In this document: positions 1 through 7,600 of the stretch, piece after piece
Layout of the letters: each line of letters begins with the position of its first letter
Numbering within the stretch: the stretch's first letter is position 1
NCBI GenBank assembly: GCA_030595525.1
Contig: JAUVDD010000074.1
Span: 1-7,600, forward strand
Direction: 5' to 3'
Source of the DNA: Puniceicoccales bacterium
GTDB lineage: Bacteria; Verrucomicrobiota; Verrucomicrobiia; Opitutales; Oceanipulchritudinaceae
DNA: 7,600 nt
Translations under genes and position numbers: made by a program
The notes under the pieces: model-generated
Databases searched by the model: none
The model's input: only the letters and a program-made list of their open reading frames with translations
What the model was told of the DNA's origin: nothing

Positions 1-1353
<1,353 letters not shown>

Positions 1354-1371
1354 GCAAAATCTCCCCATTCA

Positions 1372-2580
1372 ATGAATAAATCCATTCTTATCGTTGATGA
1401 CGATCAGGACTTCAGTGATCTCCTGAAAGGCATCTTCCAGCAGGCAGGCTATGACGTCCACACTGCATTTAGTGCCGAGCAGGGTTTTGAAATGCTTGAA
1501 AAAGCAAACGTCTCCCTGATTGTGTCCGACCACCGCTTGCCTGGTGGCCTCACCGGTACGGAATTTCTTAATCAATTAAGGAAACGCGGCGTCAATCTAC
1601 CGGTCATTTTTGTATCCGGGTTTCTGAACGATGAGGCAATTCGCGAATTGATCCGCGACGGAGTTGAAGGCATTTTTATTAAGCCCCTGAATATTTTTTC
1701 CCTGTTGAAGAAGGCATCCGATATCCTGGACGCAAAGGAAAAGGAAAACGGCGGAAATGGTGATTCCGACAAAGATGAATCCGGTAAAGGTGCCCGCCAT
1801 ATTGGGCGTATCATGGGAGAGTCGACCAGTGGTAAGGATTTCATCAAAAAAGCCCGTAAAGCATCGGGATTCAGGAGAAATCTTTTATTGATCGGTCCAA
1901 AGGGGACTATGTTCGAGGATATTGCCCGTGACATCGTTGGATTGGCAGAGGATAAACAGCGATGTGAAGTCCTTGGACCGGGTTCTGTGACTGCTGATCG
2001 ACTAAGTGCTCTCCTTGAAGGCGAGCTTGCGGAAAGTCCCGTTACCCTGGTGGTGAATGAAGCGGAAAGTTTGTCTGAGGAAGAAGTCGAGGCGATTTTG
2101 AATTTCGGTGATGAGAAGGGCGGATCAGACAGCCCGTTGAGGATGATTTTCTGTTTGAGTCGCTCGGTGGAGGATCTTTACGAAGATGAAGTGATTGATG
2201 ACGAGTTGTATTTGTTCCTTGGAGCGAATGAGGTGCATGTGCCGCCTCTGGCGAAAATGCCTGAGGATCTGCTTGAAATCGCCAAGGTGGAAATTCAGGA
2301 ACAATCCAAGGAAGCGGTTTTCGATACAAAACTAAGGACACTCCTTTTGTCTCATCAATGGGAGGAAAATTTTGTTGAATTGCGATCAGTTGTAATTCGG
2401 GCGGTCAGCCTTGCGCAGCCATTGCCTCCCACGGTTCGTCACTTTGAGGCAGCTCTCGACCCGAATCAGGCGGATGCTTCCACTCTGGATGATGTTCGAT
2501 CCACTTTCGAACGATTCCTTTTGCAGGAGAAACAACGCTACGAAGAGGCAATGCAAATGGTAACCGGGAAGAGCCCATAA
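1372..2580 (+). CDS. Receiver protein with a decayed NtrC-type AAA+ domain (first of tandem pair)
   Basis: Encodes 402 residues. Residues 1-120 form a receiver domain that looks functional: D10/D11, phospho-acceptor D53 (VSDHRLP), S82 and K104 (FIKPL). A charged, Gly-rich linker covers about 121-140. Residues 142-360 align with the sigma-54 activator AAA+ domain but lack its chemistry. Walker A GESGTGKE is replaced by GPKGTMFE (175-182, Lys to Phe181). Walker B LFLDE is LVVNE (226-230). The arginine-finger segment FREDLYYRL is IDDELYLFL (275-283). The sensor II motif WPGNVREL is WEENFVEL (330-337). No GAFTGA loop is seen. The C-terminus (about 371-402) ends where a Fis-type DNA-binding helix pair would be. 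It is therefore unlikely to hydrolyse ATP, contact sigma-54 or bind DNA; a phosphorylation-dependent binding role is inferred. The frame is intact over 402 codons, which argues against a pseudogene. No Shine-Dalgarno sequence precedes the ATG. Confidence 0.85.
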   Translation: MNKSILIVDDDQDFSDLLKGIFQQAGYDVHTAFSAEQGFEMLEKANVSLIVSDHRLPGGLTGTEFLNQLRKRGVNLPVIFVSGFLNDEAIRELIRDGVEGIFIKPLNIFSLLKKASDILDAKEKENGGNGDSDKDESGKGARHIGRIMGESTSGKDFIKKARKASGFRRNLLLIGPKGTMFEDIARDIVGLAEDKQRCEVLGPGSVTADRLSALLEGELAESPVTLVVNEAESLSEEEVEAILNFGDEKGGSDSPLRMIFCLSRSVEDLYEDEVIDDELYLFLGANEVHVPPLAKMPEDLLEIAKVEIQEQSKEAVFDTKLRTLLLSHQWEENFVELRSVVIRAVSLAQPLPPTVRHFEAALDPNQADASTLDDVRSTFERFLLQEKQRYEEAMQMVTGKSP

Positions 2581-2592
2581 AGGAATTTAAGG
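2580..2592 (+). promoter_or_regulatory. Ribosome binding site of the second receiver gene
   Basis: AAGGA at 2580-2584 overlaps the last base of the upstream stop codon and sits 8 bases before the ATG at 2593. A second AAGG abuts the ATG. It supports the 2593 start and suggests coupled translation with the preceding gene. Confidence 0.7.
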
Positions 2593-3936
2593 ATGTCTAA
2601 ACCAATTATTTTAATCGACGACGAGGAAAAATTCGCAGTGATGCTTCACGAGCTTCTGCAGGGAAGCGGGTATGAGGCGGATTACTGTCTGAATCCGGAA
2701 GAAGCACTTGTCCGTATCAAACAGGAAAACTACCAACTGGTAATTACGGATTATAAAATGCCCCAAATGGATGGTGCGGAATTCCTGCAGGAGGCGCGTC
2801 GCATTAATCCGGATTTACCGGTGATCATGATATCCGGGCTGATGAATATGCCGGAATTGATCAAGGTCGCCAATATTGGTGTCACATTGGTTTTGGAAAA
2901 GCCCTTTAATATTGAGGACTTGCTGGAGAATGTGGCACGATTTGTGAAGCCATCGGCCAGCGAGCAGGCAACAGCCGAGGCGATGGACATGGAGGCCTCG
3001 GAAATCAGTTTTCAGCAGGAGAAGGTAACGGTGACCTATCCATCACCGGCTTCGTTCCTGTCGGATGCCAGTAACGAAAATAAGCGTTTTCTCGAGACTT
3101 TATGGAATTCTGCCAACAGCAGTCGCCATCTGCCATTTTATACGCAGCATGGAGCCGAGGTGCGTCAGGTTGCCATGGAAATTATGAACTGGACCGGACA
3201 TGAAGTCTGCTCGGATGTTGTTCGAATAGAATTTGCTGACACGGATAAGGAGATTACCCTTAATTGGTTTATGGATTCCGAAGGATTCCCGGGAGCTTTG
3301 CTGGTGGACCTGAGGGATGTGGAGTGGGATGATGCCGCCAAAGAGAAATTCTCTGACTGGGTGAATTTTGTGGAAACCTGCGGGAAGGATATTTCCATGT
3401 CGCGCATCATGTATGTGTTGCCAATGGGAGCCCGGTTCGAACTTTCTGAGATAGGAATGAAGGAAGCGCATGCCTCAATGTTTTCCTCGGATTATCCGGT
3501 CTTATTATCCTTGCGTGACCGATTGCTGGATACGGCTGCCTACATCAACCGCTTTCTCGGTGAAAAGGAGAAGGAAGCAATTGGAACAGATGGACTTGCC
3601 CAGTTGTTGCACCATCCATGGCCGGGCGGATACATTGAATTACAGGAAAAATTGGCTGAAATTAGTAGGCTGTCAGAACTTGCTGAAGATATTTCAACCG
3701 ATCAACTGTCCAACGTCCTGCACGCCGACGTGATCAACGAAGTGCCATCAGCGATTTGTTTGAATGCAGGAACCTATCTCAGGCGCCGTCAACGGGAGTA
3801 TATTCTATTGCACCGCAAACCTGGTGAGGACTTGAAGGATACTGTCTTGAGGTTGGGAATAGACTCTGACAATGTCAGTGTTGATGATGTTCTTGAAGAT
3901 AAGGAATTGGCATTTCCCGGTGTTTTGGCGGGTTAA
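2593..3936 (+). CDS. Receiver protein with decayed NtrC-type AAA+ and Fis-type HTH domains (second of tandem pair)
   Basis: Encodes 447 residues. Receiver domain 1-120: D9/D10, phospho-acceptor D53 (ITDYKMP), S81 and K103 (EKPFN), all the residues needed for phosphorylation. Residues 155-365 follow the sigma-54 activator AAA+ layout but are decayed. The Walker A region is YTQHGAEVRQVA (183-194), with Val190 where the Lys should be. Walker B is LLVDLR (236-241), keeping Asp239 but losing the Glu. LRDR (307-310) matches the LRER after the arginine fingers. HPWPGGYIEL (341-350) is a clear relic of YPWPGNVREL, with the sensor II Arg replaced by Ile348. Residues 396-423 (REYIL, then RLGI) match the first part of a Fis-type helix-turn-helix, but the recognition helix is acidic (DSDNVSVDD). 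The gene looks like a diverged duplicate of its upstream neighbour. A non-transcriptional signalling role is inferred; the partner is unknown. Confidence 0.85.
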   Translation: MSKPIILIDDEEKFAVMLHELLQGSGYEADYCLNPEEALVRIKQENYQLVITDYKMPQMDGAEFLQEARRINPDLPVIMISGLMNMPELIKVANIGVTLVLEKPFNIEDLLENVARFVKPSASEQATAEAMDMEASEISFQQEKVTVTYPSPASFLSDASNENKRFLETLWNSANSSRHLPFYTQHGAEVRQVAMEIMNWTGHEVCSDVVRIEFADTDKEITLNWFMDSEGFPGALLVDLRDVEWDDAAKEKFSDWVNFVETCGKDISMSRIMYVLPMGARFELSEIGMKEAHASMFSSDYPVLLSLRDRLLDTAAYINRFLGEKEKEAIGTDGLAQLLHHPWPGGYIELQEKLAEISRLSELAEDISTDQLSNVLHADVINEVPSAICLNAGTYLRRRQREYILLHRKPGEDLKDTVLRLGIDSDNVSVDDVLEDKELAFPGVLAG

Positions 3937-3937
3937 C

Positions 3938-3945
3938 AGAGAGGA
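3938..3945 (+). promoter_or_regulatory. Ribosome binding site of the stand-alone MshEN-like gene
   Basis: AGAGAGGA lies 6 bases before the ATG at 3952. It favours that start over the in-frame Met at residue 9. Confidence 0.75.
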
Positions 3946-3951
3946 TATTTC

Positions 3952-4503
3952 ATGGAGCGCAAAACAAGCAGTCTGATGATAAAATCCAACCGTGTACTGG
4001 GTACACGATTGGTGGAGGCTGGTCTCACCTCCGTAGAGGAGATGGACAAGGCAAATGAAGATTTTATTGGGTTGGCCCGGGCTAAGGATATCCGTTGTGC
4101 AAGTCTTTTGCGGCTCATGATCTATGATCACCAATCCCTTGCTGAGGAAAGCCTTCTCGATTATCAATTGGAGAATTATCCGGTTGGTGCGGTGATGTTG
4201 GAAAACTACGATATAGATGAAGAGTTATTTGAGGATATTCCTCTCGAGTTGATGCGTGCCTCGTGGACCCTTCCAATTGACCGGGTTGGCAATCGTTGGT
4301 TTTTGGCAACCGCATACTACATGAGTGATATTGTCAGGAAATTCTGGGAGGAGCGTTTGGAAGGACGAATCAATTGGTACATTTCTTCAATGAGCCAACT
4401 GGAAATACAATTTGAGGCGATGGCAGCGAAGGAAGCTGAACTAGCAGCGCAAAAGGCAGCCGAACAGGCCAAACAGGAACAACCTGAGAATAGCGAGGCA
4501 TAA
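3952..4503 (+). CDS. Stand-alone GspE/PilB N-terminal (MshEN-like) domain protein
   Basis: Encodes 183 residues with no ATPase domain. Residues 14-155 follow the N-terminal domain of type II secretion and type IV pilus ATPases. [10 protein letters not shown] (16-25) is the first helical motif. The [18 protein letters not shown] stretch (84-101) matches the family pattern in which a D-x-D-x-x-L segment precedes the I-P-x-x-L helix. [14 protein letters not shown] (107-120) is the beta-hairpin that normally precedes ADP/ADPL. Residues 156-183 form an Ala/Glu/Gln/Lys-rich, probably helical tail. In MshE this domain binds cyclic di-GMP through RLGxxLVxxG-type motifs. Here the Arg sits one place early (R14-V15-L16-G17) and the distal Gln is missing, so binding is uncertain. 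It ends one base before the pilB start, implying coupled synthesis and probably a shared complex. An adaptor or regulatory subunit of the motor is the best inference. Confidence 0.75.
   Translation: MERKTSSLMIKSNRVLGTRLVEAGLTSVEEMDKANEDFIGLARAKDIRCASLLRLMIYDHQSLAEESLLDYQLENYPVGAVMLENYDIDEELFEDIPLELMRASWTLPIDRVGNRWFLATAYYMSDIVRKFWEERLEGRINWYISSMSQLEIQFEAMAAKEAELAAQKAAEQAKQEQPENSEA
4495..4498 (+). promoter_or_regulatory. Ribosome binding site of pilB, inside the end of the upstream gene
   Basis: GAGG, embedded in the last codons of the MshEN-like gene, is 6 bases before the ATG at 4505. With a single base between stop and start, re-initiation or translational coupling is likely, which would keep the two products in a fixed ratio. 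Confidence 0.65.
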
Positions 4504-4504
4504 G

Positions 4505-6277
4505 ATGGCGATTCCAAGAGTACTACGTTCCGTCCTACATGAATTGGTCATCGACAAGTTCCTCGACCAGGAAGCGGTTACTGAAATCACTAGCGGGGAA
4601 GAGGATATCTCCGGTGATGAGCTTGAAGCCGTCCTGTTGGAGAAATACGGGGTAGATCCATTCAGTATTCTTCTGGCAAAGGCATCTGCTTTCGATATTG
4701 AGCCTTTCAATGCGAAGAAGTTCCAGGTGAATGACCGGACTTTCGAGCGACTGGATAAGGATTTCTGCAACGAGAATAATGTTCTACCAATCGGAACATT
4801 CGGGACTCACATTGTAGTAGTCATTACTGATCCGTTTAACACTTCCTTATTGGACTCGATCCAGGATAAGATAAAGTGTCCAGCTTATCGGATGCTGGGA
4901 TTAGCAAGCGATGTTGAGCAATTCCTTGTGAAGGAGGACGAAATTCTCCGGCCCGAGGGATTTGGAGATGTGATGGAGTCCCTGAATATCGACTTCGATA
5001 ATGACGGTGAGGACCTCGAGCTAACCGAAGAGGATCTGGAAAACGACAACAGCCCAATCGTTCAATTGGCATCCAGAATAATCGAAGATGCCTACTTCTC
5101 AGGCGGATCGGATATTCACGTTGAACCTTTCGAAAATGAATCACGTGTCCGGGTCCGTGTTGATGGAGTTTGTCAGGAGAAACTGCGTATCCCGCCAAAG
5201 GCCTGTGCCACACTGATGGCGCGCCTCAAAATCATGGCGAATCTGGATATCGCGGAAAAGCGACTTCCTCAAGACGGGCGGATAATCTACAAGCAGTTTA
5301 ATAGAAAAGGGATCGATGTTGACCTTCGTATCTCGACTGCGCCACTGAATCATGGTGAGGGTGCCGTTATGCGTCTCCTCGACAAGCAGAAATCGACTTT
5401 ACCGCTACCGGCTCTTGGATTCAGCGAGGAAAACCTCGAAATGTATCGTGGATTGATCGTCCGACCGTACGGAATGGTTCTGCACTGCGGTCCAACGGGC
5501 TCAGGTAAATCCATGACCCTGTACAGTGCGTTGAATGAAATCAATGATCCGGCGAAATGTATTCGAACAGCTGAAGATCCAATTGAATACACGCTGGACG
5601 GTCTGCTTCAGATGCAGATGCATCGCCAGATCGGTCTGACTTTTGCGAAGGCACTACGCTCCTTTCTGCGACAGGACCCGGATATTATTCTGGTAGGGGA
5701 AATACGTGACCAGGAAACTGCGCAGATTGCAGTCGAGGCTGCCCTGACAGGGCACATGCTTTTCAGTACACTGCATACGAATGATGCGCCCAGTACGATC
5801 AGCAGATTGACTGAAATGGGAATTGAACCATTTATGATTTCAGCATCACTGGTTTGTGTGTGTGCCCAGAGATTGATGCGTCGTATATGCAAGACTTGTG
5901 GAATGATCAATGATGCAGAGGGTCGGGAGGAAGCCATCCTCAAACGCGCTATCGACTGGTCTGGAGCGATTGCCCATGCCAAGGAAGGTGGATGTCCAGC
6001 CTGTGGTGGAATTGGTTACAAGGGACGTGTTGGTATTCACGAGCTGATGCCGACCAGCGAGGAGTTAATTCGCGGAATCAACGCCGAATACGACACGGCG
6101 AAGATTAAGCGTATTGCGGTTCGTAACAATATGAGAACCCTTCACCAGGACAGTATGCTCAAGGTAAAGGAAGGCACCACGACCATTGAGGAGGCGATAG
6201 CAGGAGTCCCGCCAGACATGGAAGACCTTGCCAAGATCAAGGCCGCCGAGACCTTGGAACTGGCTTTGCTGGATTAA
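4505..6277 (+). CDS. pilB: Type IV pilus / type II secretion assembly ATPase (PilB/GspE family)
   Basis: Encodes 590 residues. Hexameric ATPases of this family act on the cytoplasmic face of the inner membrane and power pilin or pseudopilin polymerisation. Residues 1-145 are a diverged MshEN-type domain, followed by an acidic linker (155-182). The ATPase core starts near [11 protein letters not shown] (183-193) and SDIHVEP (202-208). It has Walker A GPTGSGKS (329-336), the Asp box RTAEDPIEY (354-362), Walker [11 protein letters not shown] (393-402) and the His box [13 protein letters not shown] (415-427). The zinc site is C462/C465 and C497/C500. The catalytic elements are all intact. About 25 residues follow the usual end at TTIEEAI. 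Type IV pilus PilB and type II GspE cannot be separated without neighbours such as pilC/gspF or pilT, none of which is in the window, so the symbol is provisional. Confidence 0.93.
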   Translation: MAIPRVLRSVLHELVIDKFLDQEAVTEITSGEEDISGDELEAVLLEKYGVDPFSILLAKASAFDIEPFNAKKFQVNDRTFERLDKDFCNENNVLPIGTFGTHIVVVITDPFNTSLLDSIQDKIKCPAYRMLGLASDVEQFLVKEDEILRPEGFGDVMESLNIDFDNDGEDLELTEEDLENDNSPIVQLASRIIEDAYFSGGSDIHVEPFENESRVRVRVDGVCQEKLRIPPKACATLMARLKIMANLDIAEKRLPQDGRIIYKQFNRKGIDVDLRISTAPLNHGEGAVMRLLDKQKSTLPLPALGFSEENLEMYRGLIVRPYGMVLHCGPTGSGKSMTLYSALNEINDPAKCIRTAEDPIEYTLDGLLQMQMHRQIGLTFAKALRSFLRQDPDIILVGEIRDQETAQIAVEAALTGHMLFSTLHTNDAPSTISRLTEMGIEPFMISASLVCVCAQRLMRRICKTCGMINDAEGREEAILKRAIDWSGAIAHAKEGGCPACGGIGYKGRVGIHELMPTSEELIRGINAEYDTAKIKRIAVRNNMRTLHQDSMLKVKEGTTTIEEAIAGVPPDMEDLAKIKAAETLELALLD

Positions 6278-6281
6278 CTTT

Positions 6282-6299
6282 CTAAATCGATCTATTTAG
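6282..6299 (+). repeat. Short inverted repeat reaching the murE start codon
   Basis: CTAAAT (6282-6287) and ATTTAG (6294-6299) are perfect 6-base arms around CGATCT. The last base of the right arm is the G of the GTG start of murE. Pairing is A/T-rich and weak. It is not followed by a T-run, so it is not a standard terminator. It could mildly affect initiation, or be chance. Confidence 0.35.
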
Positions 6300-7600
6300 T
6301 GGCAACGATCTCTGAAATCCTTGGAGTAGTTCAGCCGGAGTCTGTTTTCGGACTGGCTCAGGCTGAAATCGACGCAATTGCTTGCCATCCATCTGAAGTA
6401 ACCGGCAACAACTGCCTGTTTGTCTGTATTAACGAGTATCTGGAATATAATAAGTGGCAGACTTGGCGGACGCACTTGGAATCTTTGTCGGAATCGGGTG
6501 TGGCTGCTGTTGTTGCTCCGGAGAAAATTGAAGGACTCGATGTCCCCCAATTGATAACACCTCACCCTCGACGAGCATTGGGTGAGCTTTCCCGGTTGCT
6601 GAATGGTTATCCAGATCTTTACACGCGGGTTTTCGGGGTGACTGGAACCAACGGGAAGACTACGACCACGCGCATGCTGGCACACATGCTCAACCGTTTG
6701 GAAACGGCTTGCGGCAGTATCGGCACATTGGGAATAGAACTGGAGGGCAGGTTTAGTATGCCCGGTACTTACACGACTCCACTTGCTCCCCAATTGTATG
6801 GACAATTGAAGCACATGAAAACCGAGGGAGCCGAGGCGGTTGCGATGGAAGTGTCTTCGCATGGCCTATCTTTGGAACGGGTTGAGGGGATCGCATTTGA
6901 AGGAGCCATTCTAACCAATGTTGAACGGGATCACTTGGATTTCCATGGTACACATGAGGCTTATTCCGAGGCAAAACGCCAACTGTTCACCCGCGTCCGG
7001 CAATCGGGATTATGTGTTTTGAACAAGGAATCACCGTTTTGCGATGCATTTGCGAAAACCGCTTCATCAACCGTGATAACCTATGGAAAAGATGGCTCAG
7101 GAGCGGATCTGGAGCTGGTTGATTTCGAGTTACATCCTACAAAGTCCTTGTTCACGGTAAAATACAAGGGAGAGACCTGTTCGTTTGAAACCCAGCTTGT
7201 TGGAGCCTTCCAGATTGAGAATGCCATGTCGGCAATCACATTACTGGTCGGCAGTGGTTTTAGTCTTGGGCGGATAGCGGAGGCATTAGTATCCTTCCCA
7301 TCGGTATGCGGACGGATGGAACGTTTCACTCTTCCCAACGGTGCAACTGCAATTGTAGATTATGCCCACAATCCCGATGGATTGAAGCATGTACTGGAGA
7401 ATTGTCGCTTACTTTGTAAGGGTCGGCTACATGTTGTGTTTGGGTGTGGTGGTGACCGCGACAGAGGAAAGCGTCCCTTGATGGGTGGATTGGCAACGGA
7501 TATTGCTGATATCGCATGGATAACTTCCGATAACCCTCGTACTGAGGATCCGGATCAAATTATTTCGGAAATCCTTACTGGCTGTGATTCTGATCAGGTT
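6299..7600 (+). CDS. murE: UDP-MurNAc-tripeptide synthetase MurE (meso-diaminopimelate type), 3' end missing
   Basis: 434 residues are visible; the frame is open to the right edge. MurE adds the third peptide residue to UDP-MurNAc-L-Ala-D-Glu in the cytoplasm, using ATP. Visible motifs are P-loop VTGTNGKTT (114-122), EVSSHGL (184-190), TNVERDHLDFHGT (206-218), the Lys in YSEAK (K226, the position of the carbamylated Lys in MurE), GRMERF (338-343), DYAHNPDG (354-361), GCGGDRDRGKRP (382-392) and SDNPRTEDP (410-418). DNPR is the signature of enzymes using meso-diaminopimelate rather than lysine. The start is a GTG at 6299. The frame is the same as pilB, whose TAA at 6275-6277 is the upstream in-frame stop, and no other standard start codon lies between. 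No Shine-Dalgarno sequence is visible. The N-terminal UDP-binding domain (1-110) is unusually diverged: the common DSR motif is not recognisable near residues 29-33. Confidence 0.95.
   Translation, partial: MATISEILGVVQPESVFGLAQAEIDAIACHPSEVTGNNCLFVCINEYLEYNKWQTWRTHLESLSESGVAAVVAPEKIEGLDVPQLITPHPRRALGELSRLLNGYPDLYTRVFGVTGTNGKTTTTRMLAHMLNRLETACGSIGTLGIELEGRFSMPGTYTTPLAPQLYGQLKHMKTEGAEAVAMEVSSHGLSLERVEGIAFEGAILTNVERDHLDFHGTHEAYSEAKRQLFTRVRQSGLCVLNKESPFCDAFAKTASSTVITYGKDGSGADLELVDFELHPTKSLFTVKYKGETCSFETQLVGAFQIENAMSAITLLVGSGFSLGRIAEALVSFPSVCGRMERFTLPNGATAIVDYAHNPDGLKHVLENCRLLCKGRLHVVFGCGGDRDRGKRPLMGGLATDIADIAWITSDNPRTEDPDQIISEILTGCDSDQV

Noticed and set aside
3470..3733. 87-codon plus-strand open frame inside the second receiver gene
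   Set aside because: It is out of frame with a readable AAA+ relic (the PWPGG motif is in the main frame), and its Cys-, Arg- and Pro-rich product looks like an alternative-frame by-product.
1372..3936. The two receiver genes as pseudogenes
   Set aside because: Both frames are open for more than 400 codons, receivers keep all active-site residues, the second has a good ribosome binding site, and changes are substitutions rather than frameshifts or stops.
3805..4167. 120-codon minus-strand open frame across the junction of the second receiver gene and the MshEN-like gene
   Set aside because: It overlaps two genes supported by family motifs and a good ribosome binding site; its product shows no recognisable domain.
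6296..6862. 188-codon open frame on the minus strand, antisense to murE
   Set aside because: It lies wholly across a murE region with conserved motifs, and its product (many Ser, Arg, His and Gln, no domain pattern) looks like a reverse-frame shadow.
4505..7600. pilB-murE fusion by readthrough of the pilB TAA, since both share a frame
   Set aside because: No readthrough signal is visible and a GTG start with the normal MurE N-terminal length follows; frame sharing has a one-in-three chance.

Overview
The window is a compact bacterial block: one divergent, truncated gene at the left edge, then six genes in the same direction on the plus strand. The gaps between these six are 18, 12, 15, 1 and 21 bases, so they probably form one transcription unit or tightly overlapping units. 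Base composition looks close to even. MurE carries the DNPR signature for meso-diaminopimelate, which fits a Gram-negative-type wall. Start sites often lack a Shine-Dalgarno sequence and Obg lacks the C-terminal OCT domain. These traits would fit the Verrucomicrobiota (Opitutae-like), but that placement is a weak inference.

Layout. Positions 1-271 (minus) hold the N-terminal receiver domain of a response regulator. Positions 272-351 are a divergent intergenic region with an interrupted inverted repeat. Positions 352-1353 encode the ribosome-assembly GTPase Obg. Positions 1372-2580 and 2593-3936 encode two related proteins. Each has an apparently functional N-terminal receiver domain followed by a decayed sigma-54-activator (NtrC-type) AAA+ domain. 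Positions 3952-4503 encode a stand-alone protein shaped like the N-terminal domain of type II secretion/type IV pilus ATPases (MshEN/GspE-N), with an Ala/Glu/Gln tail. Positions 4505-6277 encode a complete PilB/GspE-family assembly ATPase. Positions 6299-7600 encode MurE, cut by the right edge.

The most interesting part is 1372-6277. Two receiver proteins whose ATPase machinery has been erased, and which retain no usable DNA-binding domain, sit directly upstream of a free MshEN domain and the motor ATPase that normally carries such a domain. The inferred working model is that phosphorylation signals reach the pilus or secretion motor through protein-protein contacts rather than through transcription. 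Obg and MurE at the two ends are housekeeping genes and may simply share transcription. I see no RNA genes, mobile elements or CRISPR arrays.
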